Shown: positions 16,851 through 26,553 of the stretch, piece by piece
Numbering within the stretch: the stretch's first letter is position 1
Layout of the letters: each line of letters opens with the position of its first letter
Program-made: the position numbers and the translations under genes
From: Flavobacteriales bacterium
GTDB taxonomy: Bacteria; Bacteroidota; Bacteroidia; UBA10329
DNA: 64,000 nt
Assembly: GCA_016124845.1 (NCBI GenBank)
Contig: WGMW01000021.1
Coordinates: 1-64,000 of the forward strand
Direction of reading: 5' to 3'
The notes under the pieces: generated by a model
Database searches by the model: none
Told to the model about the DNA's origin: nothing
Seen by the model: only the letters and a program-made list of their open reading frames with translations

Positions 16851-17363
16851 TCAAAATAAGGAAAGTGCTTCCGAAATAAGCTGCTTTATGTCTTCATCCA
16901 AGTTTATCTCGCCATTCTCAATGGGAAGTTCCGTTCTGTAGAGAGGCAACGCTGCCACGACTCTCGCTTTGCTTGCCTTGAGCGATTCTGTAAGCGATGC
17001 CATAGCATACGCACCACGTGGTTCGTGAGGCGTGAACGTGATCGGAAGAACAGGTTTGTCGGCCAATTCGCCCGAATGGGTCATCCATTCCAAGGCGTTT
17101 TTGAGAACGGCTGGAATGTTGTGCAAGTATTCCGGTGTGGAGATGATTACCGCATCTGCCTTCGCAACCCTATTCCTAAGCTTTTGTACAGAATCAGGAA
17201 TTCCTGCTTCTTCGCGTTGCGGAGTATACAGAGGCAATTCCCAAAGGCCATCAACCACCGATATTGAAAATGATTCGGAGAAAACTTTCTTCAACGTTTC
17301 AAGCAGAAGAAGATTTGCACTTTCAGCACTGGCAGATCCGTTTATGGCCAAGATGTTCTTCAT
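16851..17363 (-). CDS. NADPH-dependent FMN reductase family protein
   Basis: A 170-residue flavodoxin-like protein. The phosphate-binding loop INGSASAESANLLLLETL is at residues 6-23, and the flavin-contacting loop ISTPEYLHNIPAVLKNALEW is near the middle, as in the NADPH-dependent FMN reductase/azoreductase family. It has no signal peptide and typical length. Likely reduces quinones, chromate or azo compounds with NAD(P)H. It is cotranscribed with the DUF1801 gene. Confidence 0.92.
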   Translation of the reverse strand: MKNILAINGSASAESANLLLLETLKKVFSESFSISVVDGLWELPLYTPQREEAGIPDSVQKLRNRVAKADAVIISTPEYLHNIPAVLKNALEWMTHSGELADKPVLPITFTPHEPRGAYAMASLTESLKASKARVVAALPLYRTELPIENGEINLDEDIKQLISEALSLF

Positions 17364-17410
17364 CAGGTCAAAGGTATGTCAATGGCTTGCGTGCCAATGT
17401 AGGAAAGCCA

Positions 17411-17857
17411 TCAACGGTTTATCGCACGGTCCATTTCCCGTTTCACGTCCCGGTCTTTGATGCTGTCGCGCTTGTCGTGGATCTTCTTTCCTTTGGCCAA
17501 GGCAATGTTCAACTTGGCGTAGCCGCCATCAGAAATGAAGAGTCGGGTAGGGATGATGGTCAATCCTTTGTCTTTGAGTTTGTTCTGGAGTTTTTTCAGT
17601 TCCTGACGCTTGAGGAGCAGTTTGCGCTCCCGCTTGGGTTCGTGGTTGTTGTAGGTTCCCTGCTCGTATTCTCCGATGTGCATGTTCAGGATGTACAGTT
17701 CATCGCCATGAAAGGCGCAATAGCCTTCTGAAATGCTCACATCTTTTTGACGAATGCTCTTTATCTCGGTGCCAAAAAGTTGCAATCCGGCCGTGAACTC
17801 CTCCAAAAAGGCGTACTCGTACTTGGCGTTTCTATTGGTGGCGATCACTTCCATCAT
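17411..17857 (-). CDS. smpB: SsrA-binding protein SmpB
   Basis: A 148-residue protein with SmpB landmarks: NRNAKYEYAFLEEFTAGLQL, GTEIKSIRQKDVSISEGYC, LYILNMHIGEYEQGTYNNHE, RERKLLLKRQELKKL and the C-terminal basic tail KGKKIHDKRDSIKDRDVKRE. SmpB binds tmRNA and brings it to stalled ribosomes for trans-translation. The ATG at 17857 overlaps the RelA/SpoT stop by 4 bp, making translation probably coupled. A second ATG follows directly, so the start may be one codon later. I did not find tmRNA in this window. Confidence 0.97.
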   Translation of the reverse strand: MMEVIATNRNAKYEYAFLEEFTAGLQLFGTEIKSIRQKDVSISEGYCAFHGDELYILNMHIGEYEQGTYNNHEPKRERKLLLKRQELKKLQNKLKDKGLTIIPTRLFISDGGYAKLNIALAKGKKIHDKRDSIKDRDVKREMDRAINR

Positions 17858-20130
17858 TTTTCCAATTCGTCCTCGCGAATGATCTTCTTGATTCCGCTCA
17901 CCTTCTTAAGGTTGGCCACCAGATTGTTGAGGTGATGAATGCCCTCTACCATTACCTTGATGCGGCCTTCGAAAACCCCGTCATTGCTTTCAAATGCAAT
18001 GCTCTGCATGTTCACATTCAGGTCTTTGGAGATGACTGTTGTGATGGCATTCACCAATCCGACATCATCGATTCCCGTAATGAGAATTCCTGTTACAAAT
18101 GAAGTGTGGTCTTCCTTGCTTGCCCAACTTGCCGGTACTACGCGGTAAGCGTAATTGCTTCGGATGTTGATGGCGTTGGGGCAGTTGGTGCGGTGGATCT
18201 TGATCCCTTCATTAATGGTCACAAAGCCGAATATGTCGTCTCCTGGGATTGGAGTACAGCACTTGGCAAGCACGTAATCCATTTTTTGGCTGGCATCACC
18301 AATAACGATGGTATCGCCTTTGTCTTTCGGTTTTGGCTTTGGTGAAGGTTCCGATTTCTTGGTCTCGGTGCCAGTTCCCGTCAAACGGTTTCGAAGGACG
18401 TTATACCATCTCGAAGCGCTTTTGCTGTTCTCAATGAACTCTTTAACGTCTTTGAAATCGATGGTCTTCTTGGCAATGCCGATGAAAAAATCCTGACTCG
18501 TCTTGACCTTGAAATGCTTGTGCAGCTTATGAAGCATGTCGTGATCGAGGTTGACCTTCAGTTGCTTCATCTTGCGTTCCAGAATTTCTTTACCATCCTC
18601 TGCAATCCGTTTTTTCTCCTCTTTAAGAGATTGCTTGATCTTGGATTTGGCCTTGGCCGTTACCACAAACGTCAACCAATCCTCTTTCGGTTTCTGTTTG
18701 TTGCTCGTGAGGACCTCCACCTGATCGCCACTTTGAAGTTTGTGACTCAGTGGGTAGAGTTTTCCGTTCACCTTCGCTCCAATGCAGCGCATACCTACTT
18801 CGGTATGGATGTCAAAAGCGAAATCCAGCGAAGTGGCATCTGCAGGTAGCGTCCGCACTTCACCAGTAGGTGTAAATACGAATATCTCCTCCGCAAAAAG
18901 GTTCAGTTTGAAGTCATCAATAAAATCGATGGCGTTCGGGTCGGGACTTTCGAGCAGGTCACGGATCTTATTCAGCCACTCGTCAAAACTACTTTCAGCA
19001 TTCTGCGCCTGGTCTTCTCCCTTCTTTGTGGCCTTGTATTTCCAATGCGCGGCCAATCCTTTCTCCGCAATGTCGTCCATGCGTCTGGTACGTATCTGAA
19101 CTTCCACCCAACGACCTGTATCGCTCATTACGGTGGTGTGCAATGATTCGTAACCGTTTGATTTCGGCTTGCTCACCCAGTCTCGGAATCGGCTCGGATT
19201 CGGAACGTAGTGATCCGTAACGATGGAATAGGCCTTCCAGCAGTCCGATTTTTCCTGATCAGGCTTGCTTTCTGTAATAATGCGGATGGCAAAAAGGTCG
19301 TACACTTCCTCAAACGGTACGCCCTGCGCTTTCATCTTCCGTGCTATGGAATACACCGATTTTGTACGGCCTTTGATCTCGTATTCCAAACCTGCTTCAT
19401 TCAACGAGTTGATGATAGGAAGACTGAACTTGTTGATGAATCGCGTACGCTGCCTTTGAGATTCACGCAGGTTGTTTACGATGCTCTCATACAATTCAGG
19501 CTCAAGGTATTTGAACGAAAGATCCTCCAGTTCGGTCTTGATGGCGTAAAGCCCCAAACGGTGTGCAAGCGGGGCATACAGATACATGGTTTCTGATGCG
19601 ATCTTCAACTGCTTGTCTCTCCGCATCGAATCGAGCGTACGCATGTTATGCAGTCGGTCGGCCAGTTTGATAAGAATCACCCGAATATCGCTGCTCATCG
19701 TCAGCAACATCTTTCGGAAATTCTCAGCCTGCAGGCTCTTGTCTTCCTGAATATCGAGTACGCTGGAAAGTTTGGTCAGACCATCGATAATCTGTGCCAC
19801 CTTGTCCCCGAACATTCTGCGCATGTCCTCCACGGTCAGGTCGGTGTCCTCAACCGTATCGTGCAAAAGCGCACAGACGATTGATTTGGCACCCAGACCG
19901 ATCTCTGACGTGACGATCTCCGCCACCGCAATAGGGTGGTAGATGTACGGTTCGCCCGACTTTCTGCGCATGTCCTTGTGCGCATCCAATGCCACATCAA
20001 ACGCCTTACGGATCATCTTCAGGTCGCCCTTTGCCTCGTGGCGCTTGGTGGAGCGCAAAAGCTTTTTGTAGGCTTTCAGAATATCCTGTTTCTCCTTCTC
20101 CGGATCTATCGCTGGCATCTTATCGGACAT
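17854..20130 (-). CDS. relA: Bifunctional (p)ppGpp synthetase/hydrolase (RelA/SpoT homologue)
   Basis: A 758-residue long RSH protein. The HD hydrolase domain is intact (H65 in GEPYIYHP; H90-D91 in LLHDTVEDTD), so hydrolase activity is expected. The synthetase domain keeps GRTKSVYSIARKM (254-266), DLFAIRII, WVSKPKSNGYESLHTTV (318-334) and EVQIRT (343-348), indicating a true bifunctional enzyme. TGS (about 410-475, FVFTPTGEVRTLPADATSLD) and a C-terminal ACT domain follow. It controls the stringent response. Its stop overlaps the smpB start. The MFS gene is divergent with 132 bp between starts. Confidence 0.97.
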   Translation of the reverse strand: MSDKMPAIDPEKEKQDILKAYKKLLRSTKRHEAKGDLKMIRKAFDVALDAHKDMRRKSGEPYIYHPIAVAEIVTSEIGLGAKSIVCALLHDTVEDTDLTVEDMRRMFGDKVAQIIDGLTKLSSVLDIQEDKSLQAENFRKMLLTMSSDIRVILIKLADRLHNMRTLDSMRRDKQLKIASETMYLYAPLAHRLGLYAIKTELEDLSFKYLEPELYESIVNNLRESQRQRTRFINKFSLPIINSLNEAGLEYEIKGRTKSVYSIARKMKAQGVPFEEVYDLFAIRIITESKPDQEKSDCWKAYSIVTDHYVPNPSRFRDWVSKPKSNGYESLHTTVMSDTGRWVEVQIRTRRMDDIAEKGLAAHWKYKATKKGEDQAQNAESSFDEWLNKIRDLLESPDPNAIDFIDDFKLNLFAEEIFVFTPTGEVRTLPADATSLDFAFDIHTEVGMRCIGAKVNGKLYPLSHKLQSGDQVEVLTSNKQKPKEDWLTFVVTAKAKSKIKQSLKEEKKRIAEDGKEILERKMKQLKVNLDHDMLHKLHKHFKVKTSQDFFIGIAKKTIDFKDVKEFIENSKSASRWYNVLRNRLTGTGTETKKSEPSPKPKPKDKGDTIVIGDASQKMDYVLAKCCTPIPGDDIFGFVTINEGIKIHRTNCPNAINIRSNYAYRVVPASWASKEDHTSFVTGILITGIDDVGLVNAITTVISKDLNVNMQSIAFESNDGVFEGRIKVMVEGIHHLNNLVANLKKVSGIKKIIREDELEK

Positions 20131-20262
20131 GCTTCAAAGGTACATTTTCGAGTTCTCGTTAAAGAAACGCAATACGGCCTTTAAGTGTTTTTGTTTGCGG
20201 TTTTGGAAATATGTCGGTCATTGCCCCTAAGTGTTACATTTACACTAAGTCATTTCAAGGAT

Positions 20263-21573
20263 ATGAAGCAACAGGAAAAACCGACCCTTTCGTTCTGGCA
20301 GATATGGAATATGAGCTTCGGCTTCATGGGAATCCAATTCGGTTGGGGACTTCAAATGGCCAACATGAGCGCCATTTATGAGTACTTGGACGCAAAACCA
20401 GAAGAGATTCCGATGCTTTGGCTGGCCGCGCCCTTAACAGGACTTATCATCCAGCCCATTATCGGTTATATGAGTGACCGAACATGGACCAAATTGGGGC
20501 GCAGACGGCCGTACTTTTTGGTCGGGGCCATTCTCAGTTCCATTGCGTTGGTGCTGATGCCCAATTCATCGGCCGTTTGGATGGCTGCTGGACTTTTGTG
20601 GATACTCGATGCATCCATCAATGTGTCGATGGAACCGTTCAGAGCTTTTGTGGTGGACATGCTTCCCGAAAAACAGCACAGCAAGGGATTCGCCATGCAA
20701 AGCCTGATGATCGGTCTTGGGGCGGTTATCGCTTCGGCCTTGCCTTGGATGATGAGCAACTGGTTCGGGTTTGAGACTACGGCAGAAATGGGAAAAATTC
20801 CGGATTCGGTCAAATATTCATTTTACTTAGGAGCATTTGCGTTCATCACTGCGGTTTTGATCACCATCATCACGACTAAACCCTATCCGCCTGCCGATAT
20901 GGAGGAATTCCGCAGGAAGCAACAGGCAGAGAAAGGTATAGGAAAGGCTGCAAAAGAGATTTTTTCATCCATTGCCCACATGCCCAAGACCATGCGTCAG
21001 GTGGCGTTGGTGCAGTTCTTAACATGGCCTGGTCTGTTCCTGATGTGGTTCTACTATTCGGTAGCTGTGGCTGGAGACATTTTCGGTGGAGAACCGCGCA
21101 GTGAAGTCTATGCCGAGGGCTTGGGATTTGCAGGGCTGACCTTTGCTTGGTATAACCTCGTCACGTTTGGATTTGCATTTCTTCTGCCATATATAGCAGA
21201 CCGGATTTCCATGAAATTCACGCATGCGCTGTGCCTGACAGCGGGTGGTATCGGCCTCATCTCGGTGCGGTTCATCACCGACCCTTACATGCTCTATGCC
21301 TCCATGACAGGTGTTGGCATAGCATGGGCAAGCATTCTTTCCATGCCTTATGCCATGCTGGGCAATAGCCTCCCCAAAGACAAAGTGGGAATCTACATGG
21401 GCATTTTCAACTTCTTTATCGTCTTGCCAGAGATCATTGCCAGCCTTGGTTTCGGTTGGGTAATGGAGTCTGTGTTGCACAACGACCGCCTCTCTGCCGT
21501 AATGCTGGGTGGAGGATTGATGCTGCTTGGCGCATTGCTTACCCTGCGCATTCAGGTGGTGAAAGAAGCCTGA
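20263..21573 (+). CDS. MFS transporter, SLC45/GPH-like sugar carrier
   Basis: A 436-residue, 12-helix carrier from the ATG at 20263; the longer frame to 20185 adds a poorly conserved leader. The loop motif RTWTKLGRRRPYFLVGAI between helices 2 and 3 and the opening FWQIWNMSFGFMGIQFGWGL are typical of SLC45/sucrose-type MFS proteins, which move disaccharides or glucose with protons. The substrate is probably a sugar. It is far from the GH97 gene, so a shared pathway is only a suggestion. A TACATTTA box about 30 bp upstream may be the -7 promoter. Confidence 0.9.
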   Translation: MKQQEKPTLSFWQIWNMSFGFMGIQFGWGLQMANMSAIYEYLDAKPEEIPMLWLAAPLTGLIIQPIIGYMSDRTWTKLGRRRPYFLVGAILSSIALVLMPNSSAVWMAAGLLWILDASINVSMEPFRAFVVDMLPEKQHSKGFAMQSLMIGLGAVIASALPWMMSNWFGFETTAEMGKIPDSVKYSFYLGAFAFITAVLITIITTKPYPPADMEEFRRKQQAEKGIGKAAKEIFSSIAHMPKTMRQVALVQFLTWPGLFLMWFYYSVAVAGDIFGGEPRSEVYAEGLGFAGLTFAWYNLVTFGFAFLLPYIADRISMKFTHALCLTAGGIGLISVRFITDPYMLYASMTGVGIAWASILSMPYAMLGNSLPKDKVGIYMGIFNFFIVLPEIIASLGFGWVMESVLHNDRLSAVMLGGGLMLLGALLTLRIQVVKEA

Positions 21574-21657
21574 GCCAATTAATGTTAATCCTCACAACAT
21601 CAGTTCAATAACCGCTTTCAGGTGTGCGTTCAGTAACTGAACCAAAATCTGAAAGTC

Positions 21658-22368
21658 ATGAAAAAGTTACTGGTAATTCTCATTTCGCTGGTAGGTTTAC
21701 AAACCACAGCCCAAAACACACCGAAGCACTTGAACGTGATGGCCGTCAATGGTCTGAACATGCGTTCGCAGCCAGATGGACACTCGCGGGTGGTGACCAA
21801 AGTTCCCTTTGGCAAACAGGTTGAAATTTTGGAACAAACGGATGTGGAATTGCAACTTGGGTGGATAACAGACCATTGGTATAAGGTGCGTTTCCGTGGT
21901 CGCGAAGGTTTCATTTTCGGTGGCTATTTGAGTTCGCTACCAGCACCTTTGGCCGTTCAGGTTTCCTCGCTATCAGAAGTATTGCCTGCATACTGCAAAG
22001 ACGTACTTACGCAAGAAGGCGATGCAGTTGCTGCCACTGAGCGCACTCGAACTGGCGACACGCTTTTTTACAGCATGATGAAGTTTGCAGAAGGTGTTGA
22101 ACTGGAATCGGAGAGCCAATCGGAGCGAACTACCTCAAAATTGTTACTTCCCGTAAATGTTCAACAATCGTATGTGCTGCTCGAAGCGCTGCTCAAATCG
22201 AGTGGCAATACACCCTTGCTCGATCAACTTCGGTTTGTGAAAGGGGCTGATGGAAAACTTACGCGTATCTCAATAGCCGATGGCAGCATCTCCGTAAAAG
22301 CCGTTTCTGATGAGCTGACCGAATTGACTTTCACATCCTTTGCTGACCAAGTTTCCGCGCAACGTTAG
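21658..22368 (+). CDS. Exported SH3 domain protein
   Basis: A 236-residue protein with a signal peptide (MKKLLVILISLVGLQTTAQ). Residues about 25-90 form a bacterial SH3 domain: LNVMAVNGLNMRSQPDGHSR, VPFGKQVEILEQTD, WYKVRFRGREGFIFGGYLSS. The C-terminal 140 residues have no recognised domain. SH3b modules usually bind peptidoglycan or peptides, so a periplasmic or surface role is likely. Neighbours are unrelated hypothetical lipoproteins on the same strand. Confidence 0.85.
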   Translation: MKKLLVILISLVGLQTTAQNTPKHLNVMAVNGLNMRSQPDGHSRVVTKVPFGKQVEILEQTDVELQLGWITDHWYKVRFRGREGFIFGGYLSSLPAPLAVQVSSLSEVLPAYCKDVLTQEGDAVAATERTRTGDTLFYSMMKFAEGVELESESQSERTTSKLLLPVNVQQSYVLLEALLKSSGNTPLLDQLRFVKGADGKLTRISIADGSISVKAVSDELTELTFTSFADQVSAQR

Positions 22369-22476
22369 TTCAACGTTAAATCGCGTAGCTGTTTTTAGTC
22401 ATTTTGACGACCAAAGTTGTTATTTCATGGACGAATAGGTAGTATTGGAGCATAAACCAATAAACCTATTCGACCT

Positions 22477-23106
22477 ATGAAAAATGTATCATTCAGTTTT
22501 ATGGCTTTGGCAGCCGTGATTTTTATTGCGGGGTGTGGGCAGGAAAATCGTCTCGCAGATACTAAAAGTGCCTGCGAATCAGGGCATAAGGTTGATCTGA
22601 GTAAGTCCGGTTCGTCAATTCACATCAATAAAAAAATGATGGAAGTAACTGATAATGGGGTGACGTGCGATTGCGACTTGGCCATCGGTATCACAATCCA
22701 AGTGAAAGGCAACATTGTGACATTGAGTGAGTTTAAGAAGAAAACAACTTCTGAATCTGTTAAGATTGATACGAAAGAGGATGTCTTTATTGCCGGTATG
22801 AAAAAGTCTGGAGGTTCAAATGAACTCAGATTCATTGGTATTGATGATGTGCGTGGAGCAAGTGCTTTAATCAAGAAGGCCGCTTTGGAAGGGGATTCAT
22901 TGGATACAAAGGCATCATATGTTCCAGCAGGCCAAGAATTTATCTTTTCAACGGACAGTGCTGCTTTACAATTCGAATCTCCTGACACTTACATTGCATA
23001 TTCTAAAAGCGGTATCGGCAAAGCATATTTGCACACCGGGGATCCTAAAGACTTTCCGACTCCGAAAGATGCCGAATACCATTACATCAAGAAAGTCTTT
23101 TACTGA
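22477..23106 (+). CDS. Hypothetical lipoprotein
   Basis: A 209-residue protein with a lipobox: MALAAVIFIAGC, Cys at residue 20, then GQENRL. The mature protein includes VTCDCDLAIGITIQVKGNIV and a C-terminal region with FIFSTDSAALQFESPDTYIA. It is polar and beta-rich with two close cysteines (CDC). No family recognised. It and the next gene are more A+T-rich than the core genes of the window, which hints at an accessory region. Confidence 0.75.
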   Translation: MKNVSFSFMALAAVIFIAGCGQENRLADTKSACESGHKVDLSKSGSSIHINKKMMEVTDNGVTCDCDLAIGITIQVKGNIVTLSEFKKKTTSESVKIDTKEDVFIAGMKKSGGSNELRFIGIDDVRGASALIKKAALEGDSLDTKASYVPAGQEFIFSTDSAALQFESPDTYIAYSKSGIGKAYLHTGDPKDFPTPKDAEYHYIKKVFY

Positions 23107-23161
23107 GCCTGTAGGCTGATACGCGATTTATCCACACCACGCAGATCTTACCCGGTTAAGC

Positions 23162-24781
23162 ATGTTTAATATTCGGTTTGTATTCGTGGTAGTTGGTGTT
23201 CTAGCAATTTCATGCAACTCAAATAAAAAAGGATTTGTCAAGACCTCTGATGCGAAAGGTGAGATAAAAAGTATTCTGATAAATCTTACAGAACCAACTA
23301 CACTCAGTTCCGCATATCGGCCGAAACTATTGAACATGATCAGTGTTCTCTTAGATTCAATGGACGTGGTCATACATACATATGTTGATGCCGGTCCAAC
23401 TTATTATTCAACATAGGTGGCCAATCCGGTCTTGAGAATTCAAGAAGATTCGGTTCATCCAAAACGGACTGAAAATCAAATCTTTGATGATTACGGAAAC
23501 TGGCTCATCTCACTGAATGCTGACACAGCTTATCAGCGACTGATTCTTAGTATGATTTCAAAGCTGAAAAGTTCAAACTCGTCTTGGGAACAATTTATTC
23601 GGTTTTATGAATGCACCACGCGATCGAATGAATTACGACACCAGGGCATGACGACTCTGGAATCCACGTTGGTTGAGGTGATACAAATGAACGATTCGGT
23701 GATTGCCGAAAATTGGTTGAACGATTTAGAATTATTCCGTACTTATTTGAAGGATAGCCTATCTGATGATCAATGGAACAGGCTTACATGGCTGACATCA
23801 AAGCGAAGCGAAGCCTATGATGTTTTAAATAGGACGTGTCCAGATGCTTGCGACCCTTGTTCGAAAGTTTGCAGGATGAGGGAGGTCACTTGGGTACAGG
23901 ACAAGATCATGACAGGTCGAATCAATGGTCGCAGATTTTCATTGTTCTCTTGTAGGGGAGATCTTTCCTTGGAAAGTGCTTTGATTTCCTCCAAACTTCA
24001 GAAAAATGGACTGGTGGATACCATTATTGGATTTGAAGTGTGTTTTGATGGGGCCAATGTTTTTAGGTCAAACAGAACTATTGTTGCAAGAGATGTATTG
24101 AAATTCAGTACTAAAGTATGCCCTGACAATGGAAGATCGTTGTTGAAGTTACAAGATAGATTTGAGCGCTTGTTCGACAACCAACGCATAGATTGGTTAT
24201 CCCTTTCGTTATATCCGAATCCTCTGGATGTCGGAGGTCGGGATAGTATTAGCATCCCATTACATCACATGGATCTATTCATGAATTTCGGACTGTCTGA
24301 AAATGATGAATGGACTGCGTTCGTAGGGGAAGTTAAGATGAAATACTATAGTGGTAATTATTTGAACACGGGTTTGACACTAGAGGATTCATCTGCTTTG
24401 AGTCAACTTAATCTAAGGTTGGATAGTGTGGTTGGTATTTTGCAGTCTTGGGGCTATAAAACAATAAGGATTCCTCTTGTACCACTTCATTATCCCAGAA
24501 GCCATAAAATCAATGGTATTCTGACATTTAATAATGCTTTGGTTGAATGTTTTGAGAGAAATGGGGCTTGGGTTAAGAATATATATTTGACAGATTATGA
24601 TTACAAGGATGTCAGATACAACAATTATAGAGCGGGGTTGAACACCGCACAGCTAAGAACAGATGTTCAAAACACGTATGAAAGTTGCGGTTACAATGTG
24701 AAGTGGGTTGAGGGGCTGTATAACTCGAAGAGCTATGCCGGGATTAGGTGCTATACGCAGACATTGGTAAGATCACCTTGA
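23162..24781 (+). pseudogene. Lipoprotein gene interrupted by an in-frame amber codon
   Basis: Two frames in the same phase are separated only by TAG at 23414-23416: an 84-residue N-terminal part with a lipoprotein signal (FVVVGVLAISCNSNKKGF, Cys 18) and a 454-residue part that begins directly after the stop and lacks any signal peptide. Read through, they make one 538-residue lipoprotein. The C-terminal part includes LNRTCPDACDPCSKVCRMRE and ends ILTFNNALVECFERNGAWV, NIYLTDYDYKDVRYNNYRAG. No family recognised. A GTG directly after the stop could restart translation, but without export. A sequencing error, a nonsense mutation or true readthrough are all possible. The last 9 bp overlap the opposite-strand gene. 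Confidence 0.75.
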
Positions 24782-26281
24782 TCGAAGGAGATTGATCATT
24801 TTCTGACCTGTCAGATGGCTTTTTGCCCAAAGCTCAATTTCCTCCATACCCAAAACCGACTCATGGTTCTTTTGCATCGAAAGCTGATTGAGCTCAATGA
24901 TCAATTGCTCAAGGTTAGTGTTGAACATTTCGTGGCTCGAATTAAATGGCATTTGTTGAAAGTACTTTAGAACGATTTTCTCAAATCGGTGTAGCCTTTC
25001 TTTTTTTTGGATGAATCTATATGCAGATCTCGTGTACGATTCAACCAGATCTTCATGCCCAAGTTCGAAATGTATGATTGGTTGAAGTAAAAGCGTAACA
25101 AATTTTTGCTGTTGCTTTATTTCACTATTGTCCGCCAAAAGTGGGTTCATCCATCTGAGCGCATCTTTGAACCGATGCATGATGAAATACATTACCATGA
25201 TATTGAACTGAAAGGCCAGCACCCGTGCCTTATTGATCTTTGGCTGATAGGTGATGAGTCCGTTTTCAATAGTAGGAACGAGTGATGCCGCCTTTTCAAA
25301 TTCACCAATGTTGATGTAGTAAAAGTGCTCCTGAAAATAGACGTTCTGAAAGACCTCCCCCTCTTCATCAAATGAGGTTACGGGTACTGTCTTCATTTCT
25401 TCCAATGCCTTCAAATACCAGTCATAATTCTTAGAAGTAAGTGCTCTTGATATTAGGTTTTCCAAGCAGATCTTATAGTTTTTGGACTCTTCATCCTTCA
25501 TGAAGGAGAATTGCTGATACAATTCATATTCAGCCAAACTTGCTTCAAACGCAGCCTGTCTGTTTTTGAACAGGTGGTTGTAGTTTCCATGTGCCCTATT
25601 GAATACAGAATTGAGCCTGAAAGAAACTCCGATACGTGATCTGTAGCGTTCCACATCGTTGATGAGACTATCAGCACGATTCTTTACGGATGGGCTATTA
25701 ATGTCAGACCCAGATCGATATAACGTGAAAAGTTCACCGTTCTTAATGGTTAGATCCGTGTAGGTGTCTTCCAGAATGGCAATGGCCTTTTGTTCATTGA
25801 TAAGCTCAAGAACTGGGTTGATGATCTGTTTTTTCTCAAACTCCGTGGTATGTGCAATCTGCCTGTGAATGATCTCTTTCAGCAAATGATAACGCTCATA
25901 TTTCGTGGCCAGTTCTTTGGCCTTGAGCAGTGCTTTTTCGCGATGGTCAAACAGGCCTTTGTCCATGTAAAAAAGCTCATCCTGTAGCAGTTCGTTTATG
26001 GCGGTATCGATGGTTCTTGTTCCATGGAAACTCCGCATCTGTTTCATTATCTGCCCGCGCAACTGCTTTTTCTCCGCAGACAGATATTTAATAAAAGGCT
26101 TCTTGGCATGCTTCTTTTTAAAGGCGGCCTCATCATATTCGTCCAATCCGTCCAATGCCTCGAAAAGCTGTAGGTAGTTGCTTTTGGAATCGCCTCCTTT
26201 TGAGGCATTCACTTTGAAGTAGCGTTTCTCCGAAGGGTTGAGGCTTTGAATCAGCTGAAAGAGGTCGTCCTGAGCAGCCAT
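24773..26281 (-). CDS. Conserved Bacteroidota helical-repeat protein of unknown function
   Basis: A 502-residue cytosolic, almost all-helical protein. The N-terminus LFQLIQSLNPSEKRYFKVNA is a hallmark I recall from many Bacteroidota hypothetical proteins ('L...I.sL..sEKRyFk'). The middle and C-terminus look like TPR-like helix pairs (LISRALTSKNYDWYLKALEE, EHFYYINIGEFEKAASLVP). No catalytic motif, signal peptide or membrane span. It starts divergently from the TPR-TPR-LuxR operon and is convergent with the broken lipoprotein gene. The function is unknown; scaffolding or regulation is a guess. Confidence 0.8.
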   Translation of the reverse strand: MAAQDDLFQLIQSLNPSEKRYFKVNASKGGDSKSNYLQLFEALDGLDEYDEAAFKKKHAKKPFIKYLSAEKKQLRGQIMKQMRSFHGTRTIDTAINELLQDELFYMDKGLFDHREKALLKAKELATKYERYHLLKEIIHRQIAHTTEFEKKQIINPVLELINEQKAIAILEDTYTDLTIKNGELFTLYRSGSDINSPSVKNRADSLINDVERYRSRIGVSFRLNSVFNRAHGNYNHLFKNRQAAFEASLAEYELYQQFSFMKDEESKNYKICLENLISRALTSKNYDWYLKALEEMKTVPVTSFDEEGEVFQNVYFQEHFYYINIGEFEKAASLVPTIENGLITYQPKINKARVLAFQFNIMVMYFIMHRFKDALRWMNPLLADNSEIKQQQKFVTLLLQPIIHFELGHEDLVESYTRSAYRFIQKKERLHRFEKIVLKYFQQMPFNSSHEMFNTNLEQLIIELNQLSMQKNHESVLGMEEIELWAKSHLTGQKMINLLRSR

Positions 26282-26375
26282 AACGCATAGATTTTCTTAC
26301 AAAATACGACTTTTTAACGGCTCCAGAATTCCTTATGGAAAATTGGCCGTTTTCAATCATTAAACATGCGTAAAT

Positions 26376-26390
26376 ACTTGATAATCAAGT
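26376..26390. promoter_or_regulatory. Palindrome in the divergent intergenic region
   Basis: ACTTGAT-A-ATCAAGT is a perfect 7-bp inverted repeat centred on 26383. It lies 95 bp before the helical-repeat gene (minus strand) and about 165 bp before the TPR-TPR-LuxR operon (plus strand). Its size and symmetry fit an operator for a dimeric regulator, possibly the LuxR-type protein encoded in the operon. This is inferred from position only. Confidence 0.4.
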
Positions 26391-26553
26391 TCGTATGTCA
26401 GTTAGTTGTTTTTGGCTATTTCGATGAATGACATGGTCAGAATTCCTAAAACCGCAAAAAAGATGGTTAGGACTGAGGGAGGGTGTGCAGCAACCTTTGG
26501 TGTCGAATTCAAACAATAGGCGCCAAAAAGTCAAACCCTTTAAACCTCTAATT

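Noticed and set aside
23417-24781. Independent 454-codon gene beginning with GTG
   Set aside because: It is in phase with and directly after the 84-codon lipoprotein start, has no signal peptide and no ribosome site, so one interrupted gene is simpler.
26428-26553. Upstream ATG extending the first TPR gene by 42 codons
   Set aside because: The extension is not similar to a signal peptide or TPR and the ATG at 26554 fits better.
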